A DNA stretch of 64,000 nucleotides from Lachnospiraceae bacterium (GCA_017434885.1 JAFSGE010000005.1:310001-374000); one strand, 5' to 3'. Shown: positions 1 to 9,879, numbered from the stretch's first letter. The notes: generated by a model not told the origin, from the letters alone. A program made the numbers and translations.

Positions 1-598
1 AAACTGCATCAGGATATCGCTCCTGCACATAACGTACAGCCGCTTCATAATACTGCTCCGTACAAATTCCTTCATACAGTTCTTCGTCCGGTCTTGAATC
101 GCTGCGCCTCATATGCACACTTACCGACATGGTATTTTCAATCTGTTCCAGGCATTCTTTTGTCACCTGATACAGTTTTTCAGGCAAATGCATAGTCTCC
201 AGTTCCGGGAACTGATATATTTCACGTACCTCATCCGCAATATCCTCAAAATACTTTTCACTTTGGAATCCGCCTCTTAGGTACATGGACTCAAAAGAAA
301 GCACTTTAGGGTCATAAAATCCTTCCTCTGTATACTCCATTGCCCTTCTGCCGAACAATTTCCTGCGAAGACGGGCACTATACTTCATGGAACCGTCTGT
401 AAATGCATTAATCTCATCCCAAGTAGCCCGCGGAACATTTGCCCGGAACACGGAAAGCATAATCGGTTTGGCATTGTCATGTCTGTATTCATTGATATCG
501 TCAAATTTGACCTCTCGTCCAAGGGATTTCAGCTTCATATACAACGCATACTGAAACATCTGGTTTCCCAGTCCGCCGGACATTCTGATTATATTCAT
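1..598 (-). CDS. GT11 family alpha-1,2-fucosyltransferase-like protein (3' end cut by window)
   Basis: The N-terminal 199 residues of a glycosyltransferase of family GT11, which in known members transfers fucose (alpha-1,2) or related residues from a nucleotide sugar. The start reads MNIIRMSGGLGNQMFQYALY, the characteristic GT11 N-terminal signature. HMRRSD, about 165 residues in, matches the HxRRxD donor-binding motif. The ATG at 598 overlaps the stop of the upstream asparagine-synthetase-like gene (ATGA), so the two are translationally coupled. GGAGG lies a few bases ahead of the ATG. The C-terminal part is outside the window, so completeness cannot be judged. The family call is firm; fucose specificity is inferred. 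Confidence 0.85.
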   Translation of the reverse strand, partial: MNIIRMSGGLGNQMFQYALYMKLKSLGREVKFDDINEYRHDNAKPIMLSVFRANVPRATWDEINAFTDGSMKYSARLRRKLFGRRAMEYTEEGFYDPKVLSFESMYLRGGFQSEKYFEDIADEVREIYQFPELETMHLPEKLYQVTKECLEQIENTMSVSVHMRRSDSRPDEELYEGICTEQYYEAAVRYVQERYPDAV

Positions 599-2493
599 AT
601 ACGTCCTCCAGCTCTTTCCTCCATCATCCAGCTTTGGAACATCAAAATATACCAAATCTGAATACGCCATTCATCCTTTTCGATAAAATCCGTCCACATT
701 TTCCAAACCACATCCGGATTTAAAATTCCCTGTTGCTTCAACATATCCTTGTCAATCAGGCTCTCTGCCCAGCCGCGAAGCTGTGTCTGCTTCAGCCACT
801 TATCAATAGGGATACTAAATCCCTTCTTTGGACGTTCCATCATTTCCTTTGGCACGTAGCGATAGAGAACTTCCCTTAATACTTTTTTGCCAATGCCACC
901 CTCACGTTTATATTCCACAGGCAGGCTCCATGCGAACTCTATTACGTCCCTATCCAGCATAGGGATTCTTGTTTCAAGGGATACAGCCATACCTGCTCTG
1001 TCCACTTTCACCAAAATATCATCAGGATGATACATCAGAAGATCCATTAACATAATGTTATGATTTGCTTCTTCAAGAAATTTAGGATCATATTCACTGT
1101 ATTTATAACTGCACTTTCTATTGTCCAAACTAATCCTACTGATTAACGGATCCGTTTCATAGGACTGAATATATAAATCAGAGGGTCCCTTTGCCCCCAA
1201 AAGAGTTGCTCTTATTCTGGTTCTGCGATCTTTCGCAAGCGGGCTATGAAGCACCAGGCGGCTACACGGCTTTCTGATAAAATAAGGAATTCCCTTCATC
1301 TTATTCCACGCTCTTACCACAGATTCATAAGAATTATAACCACAAAACAGTTCATCACCACCATCTCCGCTCAAAGACACCGTCACATGCTCTCTGGTCA
1401 TCTTACTCACTAAATAAGTAGGAATCTGAGATGAATCCGCAAAAGGCTCACTGTACATAGCAGCCAACTTCGGAATCACCTCTTTCGCATCTGTTTCCGT
1501 AATATACAATTCTGTATGCTCTGTTCCCAAATGTCTTGCGATTTCCTTAGCATACTCTGCTTCATTATATTCTTTTTCTTCCATACCGATGGTAAAGGTT
1601 TTAACTTTATTGTGATTTAAAGACTGCATCAATGCAACAACAGTACTCGAGTCAATTCCCGCCGAAAGGAACGCTCCCACCGGTACATCGGCCACCATCT
1701 GCTCAGAAATAGAAGCTTTCAAAAGACGCTCCAATTCACTTGTCGCTTCTGCATAGCTTCCTTTAAACAGGTTCTCCTGCCCTTTCTTTGCAACATCTTT
1801 CATTGACCAGTAATTTTCAATCTCAACATCACACAAGTTATTAAATGGTAATTTAACTTTTGCAACAGTTCCAGGTTCCAACTTATAAATTTTCTCATAA
1901 ACCGAGTAAGGCGCCGGAATATATCCGTGTGTAAAATAAACATCCAGTACTGCCGTATTAATTTCATTATCAAAACCGTCCAAAACAGAAATGGAGCCTA
2001 TATCCGAAGCAAAAACAAACCCTTCCTTTACCTGACCATAATATAACGGCTTCTCTCCAACCCTATCACGAAGCAGATATAGCACCTGTTCTTCCTTATC
2101 ATATAGTGCAATGGCAAACATTCCCTTACAGAGCGAAATTGTTTCTTTGACCCCATAACATTCAAACGCATCCAATAAGACTTCAGTATCGGAGGTACCT
2201 TTAAAGGCAGTTACTCTCCCTTCATCGGTTAACTTTTTTGCAAGTTTTTTGTAATTATAAATTTCACCGTTAAATACAATCACATAGCGACCGCTACGTG
2301 AAGTCATGGGTTGTGAACCATTCTCAGACAAATCAACAATTGAAAGCCGCCGATGTCCGAATGTCACCTGTCCATCATCGGAAAAGTAATTTCCACCGGC
2401 ATCAGGTCCTCTATGGTACATGCGTTCCTTCATTTTTTCTATATTAACCTGTTTGTCGCATTTCAGATTGCAAAATCCCGCTATACCGCACAT
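595..2493 (-). CDS. asnB: AsnB-type glutamine-dependent amidotransferase (copy 1)
   Basis: Class II glutamine amidotransferase fused to an asparagine-synthetase domain, 632 residues, the usual length for the family. Cys2 after the initiator Met is the glutaminase nucleophile, and MYHRGPDAGG (25-34) and FNGEIYN belong to that domain. The synthetase domain starts near 240, with the pyrophosphate loop SAGIDSS (277-283; SGG is usual) and SLSGDGGDELFCGY (373-386). Family members either make asparagine or, in polysaccharide loci, amidate uronic acids. The setting among glycosyltransferases, with a UDP-sugar dehydrogenase and epimerase in the same cluster, favours uronamide formation; this is inference. 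A second copy lies at 3694-5577. Confidence 0.88.
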   Translation of the reverse strand: MCGIAGFCNLKCDKQVNIEKMKERMYHRGPDAGGNYFSDDGQVTFGHRRLSIVDLSENGSQPMTSRSGRYVIVFNGEIYNYKKLAKKLTDEGRVTAFKGTSDTEVLLDAFECYGVKETISLCKGMFAIALYDKEEQVLYLLRDRVGEKPLYYGQVKEGFVFASDIGSISVLDGFDNEINTAVLDVYFTHGYIPAPYSVYEKIYKLEPGTVAKVKLPFNNLCDVEIENYWSMKDVAKKGQENLFKGSYAEATSELERLLKASISEQMVADVPVGAFLSAGIDSSTVVALMQSLNHNKVKTFTIGMEEKEYNEAEYAKEIARHLGTEHTELYITETDAKEVIPKLAAMYSEPFADSSQIPTYLVSKMTREHVTVSLSGDGGDELFCGYNSYESVVRAWNKMKGIPYFIRKPCSRLVLHSPLAKDRRTRIRATLLGAKGPSDLYIQSYETDPLISRISLDNRKCSYKYSEYDPKFLEEANHNIMLMDLLMYHPDDILVKVDRAGMAVSLETRIPMLDRDVIEFAWSLPVEYKREGGIGKKVLREVLYRYVPKEMMERPKKGFSIPIDKWLKQTQLRGWAESLIDKDMLKQQGILNPDVVWKMWTDFIEKDEWRIQIWYILMFQSWMMEERAGGRI

Positions 2494-2534
2494 ATTATCT
2501 TTTCTCCCACTTGTTCAACCTTAAAGCATTTGGC

Positions 2535-3644
2535 TTATTTGTCGCTTTTTCTTATTAAATTGCACAAAAATTCTTCCCATTCCCGGTAAACTCGTTCTTC
2601 TCGGTAAATATCACCCGTTTTCCTTGCTGCAACCCCAAGCTCATCCGCCTTTTGCAAGTCGCTAAGCACCTTTTGCAAGTTTTCTTGCAGTCCATCCACA
2701 TCCCTTACCGGTGTTAAAATACCATTTTCCCAATCAGAAATCAGGTCCGCAGGACCACCGCAAGGACAATCTGTGGCTATTACAGTAAGCCCCATAATCA
2801 TAGCTTCAATCAAAGTATTAGGGCTTCCTTCCGTGTCAGACGTCAATACAAAAACACGTGTTTTGTAAATTGCTTCTGCCACATCTTCTATATTTCCCGG
2901 TAATAATATCCGTTCGGAAAGCTTCAGTTTCTTTGTCAAGTTTATCAGCTTTTCCCTGCACTCCCCTTCTCCGTATATAATCACCCGATAATCAGGAAAT
3001 TGTTCCGCGATTCCGGAAAAAGCCCTAATCAGCATTTCATGGTTTTTGTTAGCATCCACTCTGCCTACCGAAACAATTATCTTTTCACGTTCTCCCTCAT
3101 ATCTTTCCCTGAAAAAAGACTTACTGACAGGGTTTCTCAATATTACTGCTTTTTTTTGCACATTCACAGGAAAAAACTCAAAACACTGCTTTGTCTGCAG
3201 AATCACACCGTCTGCCAGTGCAAACAGCTTTTTTGCTCCTATACGCATTATCCTGTTATAATACTCTTCTCCCGGTTCTCCTCTGACGGATACCGCCACA
3301 GGAATCCCCAAACCTCTTGAAGTCAAAATTGCCATCATATTATTTTTGCCGATAAATGAGAGAATCACATCCGGTCGTTCTTTTATCCAAATATTTCTCA
3401 ACTTGCAAAATCTTCTTTTAAAATTTATAATTCGATTGCCGGTTACTTCTTCCTGTGTAATTTCCGAAAACACCCTTTTCACTTTCGGATTCAACGGATA
3501 TTCTGTCTCTGCCTGATACTGTGTCACCAATGTGACCGCATATCCCTTTTCAACAAAATAATCGGCAAGATTCACCATCACACGCTCAGCGCCGCCTTTG
3601 TTCAAGGTTCCTATCAGCATTGCTATGTGTTTTTTCTTTTCCAT
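2535..3644 (-). CDS. GT4 family glycosyltransferase
   Basis: Retaining GT-B glycosyltransferase of family GT4, 369 residues, cytosolic or membrane-associated. The N-terminus contains LNKGGAERVMVNLADYF, the acceptor-domain start typical of this family. The C-terminal donor domain carries SVGRVDANKNH and the E-x7-E region TSDTEGSPNTLIEAM, followed by GLTVIATDCPCGGPADLI. It sits between the two AsnB-like genes in the same direction, with GAGGAG before the ATG. It probably adds one sugar to the lipid-linked glycan. Donor and acceptor cannot be read from sequence. It resembles the enzyme at 6386-7498 closely in layout. Confidence 0.88.
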   Translation of the reverse strand: MEKKKHIAMLIGTLNKGGAERVMVNLADYFVEKGYAVTLVTQYQAETEYPLNPKVKRVFSEITQEEVTGNRIINFKRRFCKLRNIWIKERPDVILSFIGKNNMMAILTSRGLGIPVAVSVRGEPGEEYYNRIMRIGAKKLFALADGVILQTKQCFEFFPVNVQKKAVILRNPVSKSFFRERYEGEREKIIVSVGRVDANKNHEMLIRAFSGIAEQFPDYRVIIYGEGECREKLINLTKKLKLSERILLPGNIEDVAEAIYKTRVFVLTSDTEGSPNTLIEAMIMGLTVIATDCPCGGPADLISDWENGILTPVRDVDGLQENLQKVLSDLQKADELGVAARKTGDIYREERVYREWEEFLCNLIRKSDK

Positions 3645-3693
3645 ATATTGTCGTTTCTCCTCAAAAGCATGGACTCCCTGTCAAACAGACATC

Positions 3694-5577
3694 TTACTTA
3701 CAATATTGGCAATGCCACTTCTGAAAAGCAAACAATGACCATACCAGTTTAGAATAATTTGCACCTGTTGCCGGTCCGCCATCTCCCTTTTCCAAATAAG
3801 CTTCTACCATATTTGCCACAAAATCCGCATCAAAGATACCTTGCTTTGCAAGATATTCTCTATTACACATATCCTGTAGTTGCTCTTTCAGCGGACCGCG
3901 AAGCCACTTGTCAAGGGGAACACCAAATCCAACTTTAGGCCTGTCCAAAAGCTCTTTGGGAATATAATCATAGGCAATATCCTTTAAAATACGCTTCTTA
4001 ATCCCCTTATCATACTTAATTCTGTGATCCAGGCGGAAGGAATATTCCATTACATCTTTATCCAAAATCGGACATCTCGCCTCGAGAGAATATTTCATGG
4101 AAGCTCTGTCTACTTTACACAAAATATCTCCCGGCAAGTAAGTATCCATATCAAGCAGCATACGCCGAATCTGCCAGGAATCCACACGATAGGTACTTTC
4201 TATAGGATAATGGCAGGAAATGCCTTCTCCCGGCACCATGCAGTTAGCATATTCAATATAACTGCTTGCTCCAAACTGGGTTTTGGTTTCCTTATTTCTG
4301 TTACCGGCAATCACCTGTACCCTAAAAGGTAGCTTCTTCTGAAGACCAAGTTGTTTTAATCCGGGCAAATTACATACTCCGTATGTCAGTCCTCCTAAGA
4401 AATCCAGTTTCTGTGCCTGCCATACGTTCTCGTATATATTATAGCCACAGAAAAATTCATCCCCACCGTCTCCCGAAAGCACTACTGTCACATCTTCACG
4501 CGCCAGCTTTGCTACCAGCATGCTGGGAATCTGGGAAGAATCCGCAAATGGCTCATCATAATACAACGGAATACTTTCCACCAGTTCAAACATTTCTTTT
4601 TCGTCAATATAAAGTTCCGTATGATTGGTACCGAGATATTTTGCCACCTCTTTGGCATATAATGCTTCATTATAACGCTTTTCGTGGAAACCGATAGAAA
4701 AAGTTTTTACCGGTTCCCGGGAATTTGCCTGTGCCATGTCTGTCATCAAAGAAGAATCGTATCCTCCACTCAAAAAAGCCCCCAACGGCACATCAGAAAT
4801 CATACGGGATGCAACAGCCTTGTTCAAAAGTGTTTTCAACTCTGTTTTGGCCTGTTCATAATCTGTCACAGGATTTTCCCGCATTTGATGATAAACAGTC
4901 TTAATATCCCAGTATTTCCATATTTTTATTTCTCCGTACCGAAAGCTTAATATACTTCCCGGTTCCAATTTATAAACATTCTCAAATACGCTGTCCGGTG
5001 CATTGATATATTGTTGAAATAAATATCTGGAAAGCACTTCCGTTCTTATTTTCTTTTGAAAGCCTTCTCTTACCATAAGAGGCTTTAGCTCCGAAGCAAA
5101 TACCAGATTTTCACCGTCAATTTCATAATAAAGCGGTTTTTTTCCAATTCTGTCCCGTACCAGATAAACATCATCCGTCTCCCTGTCATAAAGACAGATA
5201 GCAAACATACCGTTAAAACGGTTAACGCAGTCTATTCCCCACTTTAAATAAGCGGCAATAATCACTTCCGTGTCACAAGAGGACACAAAGGGATAGCTTC
5301 CCGCCAGTTCCTTTTTTATTTCTCCAAAATTATAAATTTCTCCATTATAAACAACACTGATACGCTTATCTGCGGAGTGCATGGGCTGATGCCCCATAGG
5401 GGACAAGTCCAGAATCGACAATCTTCTTTGGGCAAGTCCAATGCTATAGTCGTTCTTCATTGGATAAATTTCTTCTCCGGCATCATCCGGTCCACGATGA
5501 TACATAGTATCATTCATTTGTTTAAGCTGTTCCAAAGATATATTACGTTTTGAAATAAATCCGCATATTCCACACAT
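3694..5577 (-). CDS. asnB: AsnB-type glutamine-dependent amidotransferase (copy 2)
   Basis: Second amidotransferase/asparagine-synthetase-like protein, 627 residues. It has the Cys2 glutaminase nucleophile, MYHRGPDDAG and YNGEIYNF in the N-terminal half, the pyrophosphate loop SGGYDSS (270-276), and LSGDGGDEFFCGY (367-379). It differs clearly from copy 1 along its length, so this is not a recent duplication. One copy could make asparagine while the other amidates a sugar, or both could amidate different uronic acids; the sequence alone cannot decide. Good SD (GGAGG, 9 nt before the ATG). The next gene downstream is a GT4 enzyme and the one upstream a deacetylase-like protein. Confidence 0.88.
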   Translation of the reverse strand: MCGICGFISKRNISLEQLKQMNDTMYHRGPDDAGEEIYPMKNDYSIGLAQRRLSILDLSPMGHQPMHSADKRISVVYNGEIYNFGEIKKELAGSYPFVSSCDTEVIIAAYLKWGIDCVNRFNGMFAICLYDRETDDVYLVRDRIGKKPLYYEIDGENLVFASELKPLMVREGFQKKIRTEVLSRYLFQQYINAPDSVFENVYKLEPGSILSFRYGEIKIWKYWDIKTVYHQMRENPVTDYEQAKTELKTLLNKAVASRMISDVPLGAFLSGGYDSSLMTDMAQANSREPVKTFSIGFHEKRYNEALYAKEVAKYLGTNHTELYIDEKEMFELVESIPLYYDEPFADSSQIPSMLVAKLAREDVTVVLSGDGGDEFFCGYNIYENVWQAQKLDFLGGLTYGVCNLPGLKQLGLQKKLPFRVQVIAGNRNKETKTQFGASSYIEYANCMVPGEGISCHYPIESTYRVDSWQIRRMLLDMDTYLPGDILCKVDRASMKYSLEARCPILDKDVMEYSFRLDHRIKYDKGIKKRILKDIAYDYIPKELLDRPKVGFGVPLDKWLRGPLKEQLQDMCNREYLAKQGIFDADFVANMVEAYLEKGDGGPATGANYSKLVWSLFAFQKWHCQYCK

Positions 5578-5611
5578 GCACTACTGCCTCCGTTGCAAGG
5601 AATTTTCTTAG

Positions 5612-6376
5612 CTACTTTTCGATTACCGTACGCTCCATAAACCAATCTTTATATTCACCAAAATCTTTACATTCATTATCTATGCTTTCAATAATTTCTT
5701 TAAATTTCTCTTCTGCAAGTAATTTATAATTATTAAAATTATCATATCCTTTTTTGCACCACGCAAAAGGATGCGTTAAAATCTGCACTTTATCATAGCC
5801 GGTAATATTATCCTTATTTGGATAGCCATATCTCCAGATATGATTAGCATCTGACATGTATTTTACTTTTACCGGTGTATCTTCCGTTACATTTTCTGCA
5901 AAAGTAAAGAAATCATCCTGATAGGCATTAATGATGCCCGGAAGCTTAATATTTTCTCTTAAGACATCCTTTGACGGTCTATGAAAAGAAAACGTATCTG
6001 TCTTAAATCCGAACATCTCACTTAAAATATCCATCTCTTTCACAATCTGCTTTCGAATTTGTTTCATATCCGTCATGCCGTTCAGTGCAAAGTGAAGTCC
6101 GATTTGATGTCCTCTCTCATGCATATCTTTAATCATATCCATATTTCTTCTGGAAAGCACATTATAAGAATTATTAGTCCATTGAAAGAAATAAGTGGAT
6201 GTAAAATCCATACTACTCTCTACCTTCGCTAGCGCATATGCCCTATCCACACTATACTCTACATCATGGCGCATCAGTATAAATTTATCTCTGTTAAGTG
6301 CCTCCTTATAGGTTGCATGTGTGCCCACATTCTTAACAATTCTTACTATTTCTTTGTAATCATCAAATGAAAACAT
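5612..6376 (-). CDS. Polysaccharide deacetylase-like protein (CE4/NodB-like fold)
   Basis: A 254-residue protein resembling small polysaccharide-deacetylase-like proteins found in capsule loci. The segment FILMRHDVEYS near residue 32 contains the metal-binding Asp of the first NodB motif. HERGHQIGLHF (about 87-97) matches the second motif with its two His. SFHRP and the later THPFAW supply further possible catalytic or metal ligands. There is no signal peptide, so it would act in the cytosol on a nucleotide- or lipid-linked sugar, or it is a non-enzymatic relative. AAGGAGG precedes the ATG, and the upstream GT4 gene ends 9 bp away. Fold call moderately firm; activity inferred. Confidence 0.65.
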   Translation of the reverse strand: MFSFDDYKEIVRIVKNVGTHATYKEALNRDKFILMRHDVEYSVDRAYALAKVESSMDFTSTYFFQWTNNSYNVLSRRNMDMIKDMHERGHQIGLHFALNGMTDMKQIRKQIVKEMDILSEMFGFKTDTFSFHRPSKDVLRENIKLPGIINAYQDDFFTFAENVTEDTPVKVKYMSDANHIWRYGYPNKDNITGYDKVQILTHPFAWCKKGYDNFNNYKLLAEEKFKEIIESIDNECKDFGEYKDWFMERTVIEK

Positions 6377-6385
6377 ATTGCCTCC

Positions 6386-7498
6386 TTATATTTCAAACCG
6401 CTTATGAATAATCTCTGCTATATAAGCTTTCCACTGTTCCGCAATTGCTCGGCTACTTAACCTGACGCCAATTTCGCGAGCGTGCTCACCAAGTTTCTCC
6501 GCAAACTCACGATCTTCAATCAAACGATTTATTCCGGCAGTCATTGCATCGATATCTTTCACTGATATTAATAATCCATTCCACTCATTCCTTATAACCA
6601 TTCTGGGGGCACCACATGGACAATCAGTAGCCACAATCGGCATGCCAAGTGCCATCGCCTCCAAAAGTGCATTGGGCATTCCTTCATAATCAGATGAAAA
6701 TGCATAAACCGATGCTTTCGGCAATTCTTTCTCCAAATCATCACACGGTCCCATTAACCTAATATACTCTTCTGCATGGGCCTCTTTAATAATCATCTCG
6801 AGACGCTCTTTTGTACCATCAAAAGAATCTCCACCATATAATTTCAATTGATAATCAGGATGTTTTTCATGCACCCTTAAAAAGGCACGAAATAATAACT
6901 CCTGATTCTTAAAGTCAACAATACGTCCTGATTGCACAACCACTTTTTCCCTTATTTCCGGCTTCGGCACATTCAAATATTTATCATTTATAGGATTCAT
7001 AATAACCACCGAACGATTCTGCAATGTTTTGGGAAAATATTGCATCTGTTCTTCTGTCTGAAACACACAGCCCGCCGCTTTAGGATATAATACCGGAATC
7101 AGCACTTTATCAACTACCGAATTATAATAAGACTTCGGATCTTGCCTTACAGCAGGCACCACCGGAATCCCTAATCCCCATGCAGAAACCAGTGCTCTGT
7201 AATTGGGACGTCTTGTAAAAGACAGGACAATATCCGGTTTTTCTTCTCGAATTAAGTTCCTGAGATATCTAAATCTCAACATAATTTTCTGAATACGGTT
7301 CTTTAATTCATCTTCTTCTCTTAATCCTACATGAATTCTTCTAACCTTTTTATCTAAAGGAAACTCAACATCTCCCTGCCACTCCGTTGCAATGATAATT
7401 TCATAATCTTCCCTGCACAACTGATTCGCCAAAGTCGATACTACTCTTTCAGCACCGCCTTGTTCCAGACAATTCAAATGAAACATTACTTTCATCAT
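6386..7498 (-). CDS. GT4 family glycosyltransferase
   Basis: GT4 glycosyltransferase of 370 residues. The N-terminus has HLNCLEQGGAERVVSTLA. The donor domain has VVQSGRIVDFKNQELL and SSDYEGMPNALLEAMALGMP (the E-x7-E region), then VATDCPCGAPR. It shares gene layout and motif wording with the 2535-3644 enzyme, suggesting an old duplication within the locus. Two adjacent Met codons follow a GGAG, so the start may be either one. It probably extends the lipid-linked oligosaccharide in the cytosol; sugar specificity unknown. Confidence 0.87.
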   Translation of the reverse strand: MMKVMFHLNCLEQGGAERVVSTLANQLCREDYEIIIATEWQGDVEFPLDKKVRRIHVGLREEDELKNRIQKIMLRFRYLRNLIREEKPDIVLSFTRRPNYRALVSAWGLGIPVVPAVRQDPKSYYNSVVDKVLIPVLYPKAAGCVFQTEEQMQYFPKTLQNRSVVIMNPINDKYLNVPKPEIREKVVVQSGRIVDFKNQELLFRAFLRVHEKHPDYQLKLYGGDSFDGTKERLEMIIKEAHAEEYIRLMGPCDDLEKELPKASVYAFSSDYEGMPNALLEAMALGMPIVATDCPCGAPRMVIRNEWNGLLISVKDIDAMTAGINRLIEDREFAEKLGEHAREIGVRLSSRAIAEQWKAYIAEIIHKRFEI

Positions 7499-7534
7499 AA
7501 AACATCTCCACCATTACTTAATCATATGATTATA

Positions 7535-8740
7535 TCATAATTTCATAAAATTATCCACATAACTCTCATAGGAGAATTCCTTTGCACGCAAATAACCAAG
7601 ATCAGCATACTTTTGACGACACTTACCATCACGCATCATCATAAGAATCGTATCTGCAAATTCCTTTTCTTCTCTCGTCAGTATCTCTGCATCAAAGTTT
7701 TCTTCCTTACCCATATCAGGCACAAGTATACCATATTCTCCAAATAACAGTCGTTTTTCATTCTTCAATTGTTGTTCTTCGAATATCCTGTTAATATCAT
7801 CATAGAGTAATCCATCTGTAAGAATCTCTGCCGGTCCTGATAAGCAATTCGTACTGATTACCGGTTTCTTCATTACCATACCCTCTACCAAAACATTAGG
7901 AAACCCCTCTGTCCAAGAAGATAAAAGAAAAATTTCTGCTTTTTTTACATATTTGTATGGATTCCTTTGCATGCCTGGGAAAAAAACATATTTTTCAATT
8001 TTTAAATCACGACTTAATTTTTTGTATCTTTCAAAAGTTCCGTCTCCGGGAATAATTAATCTCGCTTCTGGTATTTCTTTCCGGACAAGTGCAAATGCTT
8101 TCAGTAAATGCCAAAACCCTTTAATCCAGTCTTCCCTTCCCATTCCGACTAAATAACGAAGCTGGTTACCATTTTCATCAACTTCAGTCCACGGAAGCTC
8201 AGGTTCCTCTTTATTCGCCTGTTCCCAAATAATATCTACATGATAAGGGTTATGGAGAGTTGCTGTTCTCTTGCAAAGATACTTTTCTTTCATCACTTTC
8301 TCAATTTCTTTAGAACAACAAATAACTAAATCTGCACATTTAGAAAAGAAAATATTTCTGTAATGATTATCCAAATCAGCAAATCCCCGAAGTCCAAGCC
8401 ACGTTTTGCATTTGTGTCTCTTCGACAATACATTAACCAGATTTGCTGTGGGGCCAAAACTGTACGCAATATCGCTTTTCATATCTTTTTTCAATGCTTT
8501 TATCTTGCGGGCTCTCCGAAACACATTAATCAGTTTCTGAATCTTTCCCTCCCGTACCCCAAGACCAATATCAATTACATTAAGGCCTGCAATATCAAAT
8601 GCAATATCAGATGAATCAAAAATAACAACCGTTACCTCATACTGATCCTGAAGCAATTTAGCCGTGGTTACGCAGACCCGTTCAAATCCTCCCTGATGAA
8701 GCATAGGTGATATTAACATAAGCTTTTGTCTTTCTGCCAT
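7535..8740 (-). CDS. GT4 family glycosyltransferase
   Basis: GT4 glycosyltransferase of 401 residues, slightly longer than its neighbours. Motifs: SPMLHQGGFERVCVTTAKLL at the N-terminus, LVGMGREDWIKGF opening the donor domain, and SSWTEGFPNVLVEGMVMKKP for the E-x7-E segment, followed by STNCLSGPAEIL. An insertion between the last two conserved parts (about residues 310-350) carries charged residues and is absent from the other GT4 proteins here. It starts 12 bp after the upstream GT4 gene. It probably adds one sugar of the repeat unit; specificity is not readable. Confidence 0.87.
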   Translation of the reverse strand: MAERQKLMLISPMLHQGGFERVCVTTAKLLQDQYEVTVVIFDSSDIAFDIAGLNVIDIGLGVREGKIQKLINVFRRARKIKALKKDMKSDIAYSFGPTANLVNVLSKRHKCKTWLGLRGFADLDNHYRNIFFSKCADLVICCSKEIEKVMKEKYLCKRTATLHNPYHVDIIWEQANKEEPELPWTEVDENGNQLRYLVGMGREDWIKGFWHLLKAFALVRKEIPEARLIIPGDGTFERYKKLSRDLKIEKYVFFPGMQRNPYKYVKKAEIFLLSSWTEGFPNVLVEGMVMKKPVISTNCLSGPAEILTDGLLYDDINRIFEEQQLKNEKRLLFGEYGILVPDMGKEENFDAEILTREEKEFADTILMMMRDGKCRQKYADLGYLRAKEFSYESYVDNFMKL

Positions 8741-8752
8741 AACTGTTCCTCT

Positions 8753-9874
8753 CTACAAATTCCATTTTCCGGTTTTATAAAACTGCAACATTTTCCGAGC
8801 CTGACTCTCCACATCAAATCCTGCCTGTTGCATTTCTGCAACAAAGGTCTTCCTCTCATAATCAGCAGTCGCTTCGATATCATTTGCCCAGCTCTCAGGC
8901 GTTTCCTCTATGCTTCGAATCTTAACCAACTCCGTTACTACTACTTCCCGGCAAATAGTATCAGACATTATACATCTAAGTCCGGACGTTTGTGCTTCTA
9001 CCATAGTTCCTGGAAGTCCTTCAAATCTTGACGGATAAACAAAATAATCCATTGCTTGATAATAATCATAAACATTATTGTGATTTCCTAAGAAGTGCAC
9101 GTCTTTTGCAATCCCCAATTTCTCTGCCAGTAATTTAAACTGCTCTATTTTATCTCCATCACCCAAAAGGATCAATGCATAGTCTTTTTTTCCACGTTCT
9201 TTTAAAGCAGCAAATACCTTCAACAAATATTCGTGATTCTTTGCATAGTGAAATCGTCCCACATGACCAATCACATATTTATCTGAAAGCCCCAGCATGC
9301 GTCGCATCTCTTCTCTTTTGCCTTCATCATAAGCAAAAGCCGGGCAATCAATCGCATTGGGAATAAAAATCGTCTTCCCTTCTCTTTGCGCCTTTTCGCC
9401 AAAAACAGATATTCCTGCAAGTTCAGAGCAAGTAAACATATAGTCGGTCTTCTTGTACAGATTTCGCCTCATCCATCTTGTTATCCCGCCTTTAATCCCC
9501 CGATCTACGCCGGCACTTCTCGCATGCGCTACTGTTATAGGAATACCTGCCGTTTTAGCAAGGGGCAGATAAATTGCCGCTGTACTTGTCATATGTCCTT
9601 GTATTACTTTGAATTCATGATGTTGCTTGAGGAATTTCTTCCATACTTTTCTATAAGAAAAATAGTTGTATAATCGAAAACGGGGAACACGGAAAATCCG
9701 TCCTCCCAGTTCATTAATTTCTTTATCAAAATGTCCTTCTGCTTCTGTGTGTACCACAAAATCAAACTGCACTTTGTTTCTGTCTATATGACGGTACAAG
9801 TCCATAATACGACTTTCTGCACCTCCTAGCGAGGTTCCTCCCAGTACATGCAAGATACGAATGGGTTTTTCCAT
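8753..9874 (-). CDS. GT4 family glycosyltransferase
   Basis: GT4 glycosyltransferase, 373 residues from the chosen start. ILHVLGGTSLGGAESRIMDL begins the acceptor domain. VGRFHYAKNHEYLLKVFAAL and PSRFEGLPGTMVEAQTSGLR form the donor site. A longer reading from 9910 exists, but AAAGGG lies about ten bases before the ATG at 9874, and that ATG follows the upstream stop by five bases, so 9874 is preferred. Members with this layout include capsular enzymes such as EpsF-like proteins. Donor unknown. Confidence 0.86.
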   Translation of the reverse strand: MEKPIRILHVLGGTSLGGAESRIMDLYRHIDRNKVQFDFVVHTEAEGHFDKEINELGGRIFRVPRFRLYNYFSYRKVWKKFLKQHHEFKVIQGHMTSTAAIYLPLAKTAGIPITVAHARSAGVDRGIKGGITRWMRRNLYKKTDYMFTCSELAGISVFGEKAQREGKTIFIPNAIDCPAFAYDEGKREEMRRMLGLSDKYVIGHVGRFHYAKNHEYLLKVFAALKERGKKDYALILLGDGDKIEQFKLLAEKLGIAKDVHFLGNHNNVYDYYQAMDYFVYPSRFEGLPGTMVEAQTSGLRCIMSDTICREVVVTELVKIRSIEETPESWANDIEATADYERKTFVAEMQQAGFDVESQARKMLQFYKTGKWNL

Positions 9875-9879
9875 GATAT

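Noticed and set aside
7520..7533. TAATCATATGATTA palindrome between two GT4 genes, with a TATAAT overlapping it
   Set aside because: AT-rich short palindrome, no -35 at the right distance; chance is likely in this composition.
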